This document shows positions 59,444-64,000 of a stretch of DNA of 64,000 nt, piece after piece (within the stretch, counting starts at the first letter, position 1; the number at the start of each line of letters is the position of its first letter). The notes under the pieces were generated by a model, which was given only the letters and a program-made list of their open reading frames with translations, did no database searches and was not told where the DNA came from. The translations under genes were made by a program, and so were the position numbers. This stretch comes from Phaeobacter inhibens DSM 16374 (GTDB lineage: Bacteria > Pseudomonadota > Alphaproteobacteria > Rhodobacterales > Rhodobacteraceae). The DNA lies in contig NZ_KI421498.1 in assembly GCF_000473105.1 (NCBI RefSeq), forward strand, positions 3,294,385-3,358,384. Reading direction: 5' to 3'.

Positions 59444-62020
59444 TCATGGGGTTTCGGTGGCTGACCTCTCGCCCGCGCGGAGAAGGGCGGCGGCCAGCGC
59501 ACTTTCGGAGACCGGTTTTTGCACAATCGGGCAGGGCGGGTAGATATCCACGATATCCTGCACTTCGCCGTAGCCGGTGGTCAGCACAAAGGGGATGCCA
59601 CGCCGCGCCAGTTCTTCGGCCACGGGGACCGATTGTTCGGAGCCGAGATTGACGTCCAGCACCGCATATTCAAAGCCGCCCTCCGCCAGTGCGTCCAGCG
59701 CCTTGCCGACGGAGGAGGCGCTGGCGACCTCGAAGAAACCCATATCTTCGAGCATGGCGGTAAGATCCATGGCGATGATGAAACTGTCCTCAACCACCAG
59801 TGCTTTGCCACCCAGCTTCGGGGCTTCCTCGGCCTCGGAGAGGGGCGCGTCAGGAATGGTGTTGCTCTCGTTATGCTTGATCTTGTCGAGATAGCGGGTG
59901 GGGATACGGAACCGCGCCTCAAGGCCGGTTGTCTTATATTGGACCGAGGCGTCGCCTTTCAGCTCGTGCGGGATGGAGTTCTCCACGATGGTAGAGCCAA
60001 AGCCACGTCGTGCAGGCGGCGTCACGGGCGGGCCTCCGCGTTCAATCCAACTGATCAGAAGGGCGCCGCTGTCCTCTTCTTCCAGAACGATCTCGACACG
60101 GCCAACCCCATTGCTGAGGGCACCATGTTTTACCGAATTGGTGGTCAACTCATGCAGAACCAAGGCCAGAGTGGTGAAGGCCACCGGCGTGACCAGCGCA
60201 TCAGGGCCGGTAAGGACAACCTCATCATCACGACCGGTGGTGTAGGCCTCCAGTTCGCAGGTGATCAGCGCCCGCAGGGAAGCGGGTTCCCATTGCTCAC
60301 CCGTCAACTGGTCATGCGCGCGCGCCAGCGAATGGATGCGACCATCCAGGTTTTCGGTGAATTCGGTCAGCGTCCGCGCCGTGCCCTTGGTCTGGGTCAC
60401 CAGTCCACGCATCAGGTTGAGGATGTTTCGGACCCGGTGGTTCAACTCGGAGATCAGCAGCTGTTGCTGCTCCTGCGCGCGCGCCCGCTCGGCATTGTTG
60501 GCCTCCGTCACCTTAAGGAAGATCTCCAGCAGCACGGTGCGCAGCATATTGGCGCTGTGAAGGCTGTTGTCTGCCCAGGGAGCAGAGCGCCATTCGACGG
60601 TTTCCTGCCAGGCCTCGAAGCTTTTGCGGGGGGTAAGCCGCACGCCGTTGGGACCGACCTCCATCGGTTTGGTCGGGTCGCCCGCCCATTCCACCGTCTG
60701 CGAGATATTGCGGCGGCACAGGATCAGATAGTCGCGCGGGCGTTTTGAAATCGGGATCGCGAGGATACCGGCGCAGCGGTCGATATAGTCGCGTGCTGGT
60801 TCGTGAAGGCTCTCCAGCTGGTTGGTCGAGAAGGCCGTGGCTCCAATGGTGAGATCCAGCATTTTGGCGAGTGACCGGGTCTCCTCCGCGGTGGGTGTGG
60901 TGCCGGTGGCGTGAAATTCGCCATCGGAGTAAAGCACCAGACCGTCATGGGGGATCACATCCTGAATGTCTTCTGAGACTGAAATCAGGCTTTCCTTGAA
61001 CGTGCGGCCATCCGCCAGCATTGCCATCAACTGGGTCTGCAGGCGGCTCATGCTCTTTTCTTCGCGGCTGCGCTGGGTGGTCTCGAACTGGCTCAGTTCA
61101 TATGAAAACACATGTGCGAACATCTCGATGGCGGTGCGGCGTTCATAGTCGATATACCGCGGGCGCTTGTGATGGCAGGCAAACAGGCCCCACAGCTCCC
61201 CGTCTTTCATAATCGATACCGACATGGAGGCGCGCACGCCCATGTTACGCAGATACTCCAGATGGATCGGCGAGACCGCGCGGGTCACCGCCAAAGACAG
61301 ATCTAGGGGCGCCCCATCGATTTTGAACGCCGGGCTGATCGCCGCGCCCTCATCGTCCACATCGGCAATCAGCCGCAACAGCGACCGCTTATAAAGTGCG
61401 CGCGCCTGTACAGGGATATCGGAGGCGGGAAAGAACATGCCTTCGTATTTCTTGGTCTGGTCGCTGCGTATCTCGGCGATCACCTGTCCGGAGTGATCCG
61501 GCTGGAACTGATAGACCATGACACTGTCGAAACCCGAAAGCGCCTGCAGGCCGCGTGCAGCCCCCTGCGCCAGTCGCGAAATATCCTCGTCCCGGCGCAG
61601 CTGCGAGAAATGCGGGTAGATCTCGGACATCACATCGCGCTCGCTGCGCTCGAATTTCGGTTCGAATTCGATGACCAGATGACGGCCGCTCTGATGGATG
61701 CTGACATCAAACGCCTGGCTGCGGTCTTTCAGCGGGATGTTGAAGAACCGCAGGTTGCTGTCCGGGGCCTCCAATGCGCTCAGATTGCGACGAATGCGGG
61801 TGAAGGCGTCCTCCGCGATCAGATCTCCCAGCGAATGGCCGACAGCCGCCTGCGCCTCGATGCCCAGTATTTCAAGGAGATTGTCTGAGGCATGCTGCAC
61901 CAGCCAGTCCGTCGAAACGGCAATCAGCGCGCCGTAAGATTGCACCCGGCCCAATTGGTGGATCGGTTCACGGTCGCAATTGGTCAGTGTGGTGGTGGAG
62001 ACTGTCTGTTCCAAAGCCAT
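59444..62020 (-). CDS. bphP: bacteriophytochrome hybrid kinase (PAS-GAF-PHY-HWE kinase-receiver)
   Basis: 858 residues. The biliverdin-binding Cys is residue 15 (TNCDREPIHQLG). PAS about 20-125; GAF about 145-310 with PASDIP at 198-203 (Asp201) and CHHKRPRYID; PHY about 325-495 with the tongue motif PRKSF at 464-468. The kinase part has His528 in LISELNHRVRN, of the HWE/HisKA2 type, and the N-box LVLHELTTNSVKHG. A C-terminal receiver domain (about 735-850) has VVEDSFIIAMDL and VLDVNLG with the phospho-acceptor Asp. A red/far-red light sensor; its output partner is not visible here. Last gene after bphO. Confidence 0.95.
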   Translation of the reverse strand: MALEQTVSTTTLTNCDREPIHQLGRVQSYGALIAVSTDWLVQHASDNLLEILGIEAQAAVGHSLGDLIAEDAFTRIRRNLSALEAPDSNLRFFNIPLKDRSQAFDVSIHQSGRHLVIEFEPKFERSERDVMSEIYPHFSQLRRDEDISRLAQGAARGLQALSGFDSVMVYQFQPDHSGQVIAEIRSDQTKKYEGMFFPASDIPVQARALYKRSLLRLIADVDDEGAAISPAFKIDGAPLDLSLAVTRAVSPIHLEYLRNMGVRASMSVSIMKDGELWGLFACHHKRPRYIDYERRTAIEMFAHVFSYELSQFETTQRSREEKSMSRLQTQLMAMLADGRTFKESLISVSEDIQDVIPHDGLVLYSDGEFHATGTTPTAEETRSLAKMLDLTIGATAFSTNQLESLHEPARDYIDRCAGILAIPISKRPRDYLILCRRNISQTVEWAGDPTKPMEVGPNGVRLTPRKSFEAWQETVEWRSAPWADNSLHSANMLRTVLLEIFLKVTEANNAERARAQEQQQLLISELNHRVRNILNLMRGLVTQTKGTARTLTEFTENLDGRIHSLARAHDQLTGEQWEPASLRALITCELEAYTTGRDDEVVLTGPDALVTPVAFTTLALVLHELTTNSVKHGALSNGVGRVEIVLEEEDSGALLISWIERGGPPVTPPARRGFGSTIVENSIPHELKGDASVQYKTTGLEARFRIPTRYLDKIKHNESNTIPDAPLSEAEEAPKLGGKALVVEDSFIIAMDLTAMLEDMGFFEVASASSVGKALDALAEGGFEYAVLDVNLGSEQSVPVAEELARRGIPFVLTTGYGEVQDIVDIYPPCPIVQKPVSESALAAALLRAGERSATETP

Positions 62021-62104
62021 TGTACAGGCCCTTTTTTTGATAAGCCGTTTGCACGTCGCGCCAACGGCGCTGTCTTATATGTATTACTCTATATCAGATC
62101 GTGA

Positions 62105-62815
62105 TCAGATCGTGGATGGCCTCAGCGGATTGAGCCGCGCCGCAGTCTCAAAGAGACCGAACCCTTTACGGGTATCTGCAATAATGCACCGGGCCAATGC
62201 GCGCCCCTGCGGAAGCTGGTCCAGATCTGTGCAGGTTGCACGCCATGCCACCAGATGATCTCGGGGTGCGAAATAGGCAGGCAGCGCCGACTGGCCCGCC
62301 GCCTCGCTCAGGCGGCGGCGCAACACCTCATTTCCCATACGCGACCCCAGCACGAGGTAATCCACCGCCAAAGGGTGCAGCCGGGGCAGGGTGTCGACGG
62401 GGATGGTGGCCGGGTGGTCGCCATTGTCGGCGCAATCTGCGCGCAGCGCTGCTGTCAAATCGGCGAGCAGTGCGGTGGCGCGTCCACTCTTGAGACAACA
62501 GGTGCTGGCCAGCGCATGTAGTGCAGTATGCTGGCAGGTCAGAAACCAGGCCAGATGGGGCAGGGGGCTTTGGTGAAACGGGGCAAAGGCCAGTTCAGCG
62601 GCATTATGTTCGGGACGGGTGGCTCGTCGCAGCTCAAACCGAAACCCGGGCTTGTCCTGAAGGCTGCGATGCGTGCCACGGGGCTGCTGCATTTGTCCGC
62701 CTTCTGTTACGGAGGGGGCATCGCCTTTCAGCACAGTGTTCAGGGCGTCCCGGCCAGGGGCGTCCTTGGTATCCTCGGCCAGGGTGAGTGATGCGGGGAG
62801 GTGAAGATCTGTCAT
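62105..62815 (-). CDS. bphO: heme oxygenase BphO, biliverdin supply for the phytochrome
   Basis: 236 residues as drawn. The heme oxygenase core starts at LRRATRPEHNAAELAFAPF with the likely proximal heme ligand His70, and has HLAWFLTCQHTALHAL and YLVLGSRMGNEVLRRRL with the distal-helix Gly pattern. It opens heme to biliverdin, the chromophore of the adjacent bacteriophytochrome, 84 bp downstream on the same strand. Start uncertain: an ATG at 62692 with AAGGCGG upstream gives 195 residues, the usual bacterial length; codon choice between the two looks coding, so the longer form is kept. Confidence 0.88.
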   Translation of the reverse strand: MTDLHLPASLTLAEDTKDAPGRDALNTVLKGDAPSVTEGGQMQQPRGTHRSLQDKPGFRFELRRATRPEHNAAELAFAPFHQSPLPHLAWFLTCQHTALHALASTCCLKSGRATALLADLTAALRADCADNGDHPATIPVDTLPRLHPLAVDYLVLGSRMGNEVLRRRLSEAAGQSALPAYFAPRDHLVAWRATCTDLDQLPQGRALARCIIADTRKGFGLFETAARLNPLRPSTI

Positions 62816-63318
62816 GGTCTCGTATCTTGGTCCTGCGCGCACGCGTTTTGAATTCTGCATGGACAGGATCCCTCGGTGATCCGGTGCATCCTGTTGTCGT
62901 CCCCGCGCTGATCTCTGCGCTGATCCTTGCGGCGTAGTCATGCTTGCAACTTACCAAAGCCCATGAGGAGGTGTGGCACAACCCCTAGCCCCAACAGTGA
63001 CCTAGCGGCGTTCTGAGGGTTGACCAGTATTCCGTAGGGGGAGACGGATTTGTGCAAAAGCATCGCTTTGATCGGCAGTTTGCGGTTCGTGATTCCGACT
63101 CGAAGTGGGTCGAGGCGGCGGGCGCCTAGTGGTCGCGCACGTTCGAGCACCTACATATAGATACCGCGCTGTCGCGCTGGCGCTTGGGCAAGGTATGAGT
63201 CGTGAGAAACGTGCCCGAAATGAGAGGAATTTGGAGAAATCTCATATTATAAGCTGTTGATAAAAATGGATAATAATTGATTTTTGGGAAAACTTCATGA
63301 AAACGTCAAAAAACCGCT

Positions 63319-63346
63319 TGCGGCCATCCTTAACTCGCCTTAGAAC
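63319..63346 (+). promoter_or_regulatory. candidate rrn promoter
   Basis: TTGCGG (63319-63324), a 16-base spacer and TTAGAA (63341-63346), preceded by an AT-rich region resembling an UP element (63245-63315). It lies about 540 bp before the 16S start, leaving a long leader with boxA. Confidence 0.45.
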
Positions 63347-63554
63347 CCCCTTCACCGGCGGCGCTGAGGCGCTACTGAGACACACCGGACGGGACGGCGG
63401 GGACGCTGGATTGGATGGGAAACACGGCGGAGAGGCGCTGGGACGGGCTGGAGAGACGGTCGGACGCATCGGAAAGACGGTGACATTTATGAGGGTTTGA
63501 TCGGCGGGCGCGTCATGAGATTGGCGCATCTGTTGGTTATTGTCTCTGGATGTA

Positions 63555-63566
63555 TGCTCTTTGACA
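63555..63566 (+). promoter_or_regulatory. boxA antitermination site of the rrn leader
   Basis: TGCTCTTTGACA differs from the Escherichia coli boxA TGCTCTTTAACA at one base. It binds NusB-S10 and prevents Rho termination in the untranslated rRNA transcript. Confidence 0.8.
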
Positions 63567-63885
63567 TTGATGATATCTGAAGAGATATGTGGGCGGTTTG
63601 GTTCATTCGATGGATCAACCTCTTCATATCAACGCTTTTAGCAAAGCCTTTCGCTCTAGTAGTGAGGTGGTTGCGCGATAATAAAGTGTCAGCTTCACTG
63701 TTTGTCGGCTTTCTGTACCTTTGGTACTGAAGCACGAGAAACAGAGAATGTTGAATGTTCGTTTCGAGTTCCTAGCCGGGTTCGAAGCCGTGCTGTTTGA
63801 GGCCCGTCCTCAAGTAGCGTTAGCGGTAGGACATTCAAAGATGTGCAGAGGTTCGAACGTCAAGGATACGCATGTAAGTGCGTTT

Positions 63886-64000
63886 CAACTTGAGAGTTTG
63901 ATCCTGGCTCAGAACGAACGCTGGCGGCAGGCCTAACACATGCAAGTCGAGCGCACTCTTCGGAGTGAGCGGCGGACGGGTTAGTAACGCGTGGGAACGT
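63886..64000 (+). rRNA. rrs: 16S ribosomal RNA, 5' end (partial)
   Basis: Starts near CAACTTGAGAGTTTGATCCT, the universal 27F region, followed by GGCTCAGAACGAACGCTGGC, GGCAGGCCTAACACATGCAA and GTCGAGCGCACTCTTCGGAG. The gene runs off the right edge, so only the first 115 bases are present. AGAACGAACGCTGGCGGCAG with GCCTAACACATGCAAGTCGA is typical of alphaproteobacteria, and GGGTTAGTAACGCGTGGGAA fits Rhodobacterales. Confidence 0.97.

Larger units (their letters stand above)
62816..63885. other. rrn upstream and leader region without protein gene
   Basis: About 1.07 kb between bphO and the 16S start. No open frame here resembles a protein. The left part holds the bphO promoter region. From about 63230 the sequence has an AT-rich stretch, the probable rrn promoter, a long purine-rich tract (63380-63482, repeated GACGG/GGA), boxA at 63555 and stretches that could pair in the pre-rRNA leader. 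Confidence 0.7.

Noticed and set aside
63242..63735. Small open frames in the rrn leader
   Set aside because: They overlap the rrn promoter, purine tract and boxA, and have no ribosome-binding sites or family resemblance.

Overview
The window looks like chromosomal DNA of a marine alphaproteobacterium of the Rhodobacterales (Roseobacter group). The evidence is the high-GC coding style, the start of a 16S rRNA gene at the right edge with alphaproteobacterial sequence, and a taurine/sulfoacetaldehyde locus (tpa, tauR, xsc, pta) of the kind known from roseobacters and Rhodobacter/Paracoccus. Genes are dense, many with ATGA/GTGA/TTGA stop-start overlaps, and several convergent pairs share a hairpin terminator. 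No insertion sequence, prophage, CRISPR array or tRNA was recognised.

Layout. 1-13.5 kb: housekeeping and small-enzyme genes (partial acyltransferase, phhB, peroxiredoxin, ferredoxin reductase, rsmD, HAD phosphatase, lipoprotein, map, MscS channel, sfsA, molybdopterin-binding protein, GNAT, AhpD-like, OmpA-like, LysR regulator, and a DUF4399/NIPSNAP/monooxygenase/PfpI group). 13.6-29.9 kb: fadH, rppH, a DMT exporter with divergent MarR regulator, PfkB kinase, nth, an Ada-like repair regulator, a WYL regulator, OmpA lipoprotein, FMN reductase, VOC protein, an FAD oxidoreductase divergent from mnmD, lytic transglycosylase and dapA. 30.2-31.7 kb: an ECF41 sigma factor with its AhpD-like partner and a sequence-perfect ECF41 promoter.

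31.7-48.5 kb is the sulfonate/sulfite island. Tpa makes sulfoacetaldehyde from taurine, Xsc cleaves it to acetyl phosphate and sulfite, Pta/AckA and a citrate synthase handle the carbon, a TauE/SafE protein can export sulfite, and SoeABC can oxidise sulfite in the cytoplasm. TauR, a MocR-type regulator, is encoded here. Paired direct repeats resembling the TauR box, 22-23 bp apart, lie upstream of xsc, tpa and tauR. A low-GC DUF6882 gene of unknown function is translationally coupled between soeA and soeB. An ArsR-permease pair and an SDR gene sit inside the island.

48.6-56 kb: a beta-keto-acid cleavage enzyme with an aminotransferase, a class V PLP enzyme with a class II glutamine amidotransferase, and the 5-oxoprolinase genes pxpBCA, with pxpC frameshifted. 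56.1-59.3 kb: a self-sufficient reductive dehalogenase fusion (cobalamin domain, two 4Fe-4S clusters, FMN/NAD reductase, 2Fe-2S ferredoxin) preceded by an FNR-like site. 59.4-62.8 kb: bacteriophytochrome kinase with its heme oxygenase. 62.8-64 kb: rrn promoter/leader with boxA and the first 115 bases of 16S rRNA.

The strongest candidates for something undescribed are the DUF6882 protein inside the soe operon and the fused reductive dehalogenase. The regulatory repeats of the taurine locus and of the ECF41 operon are clear enough to test directly.
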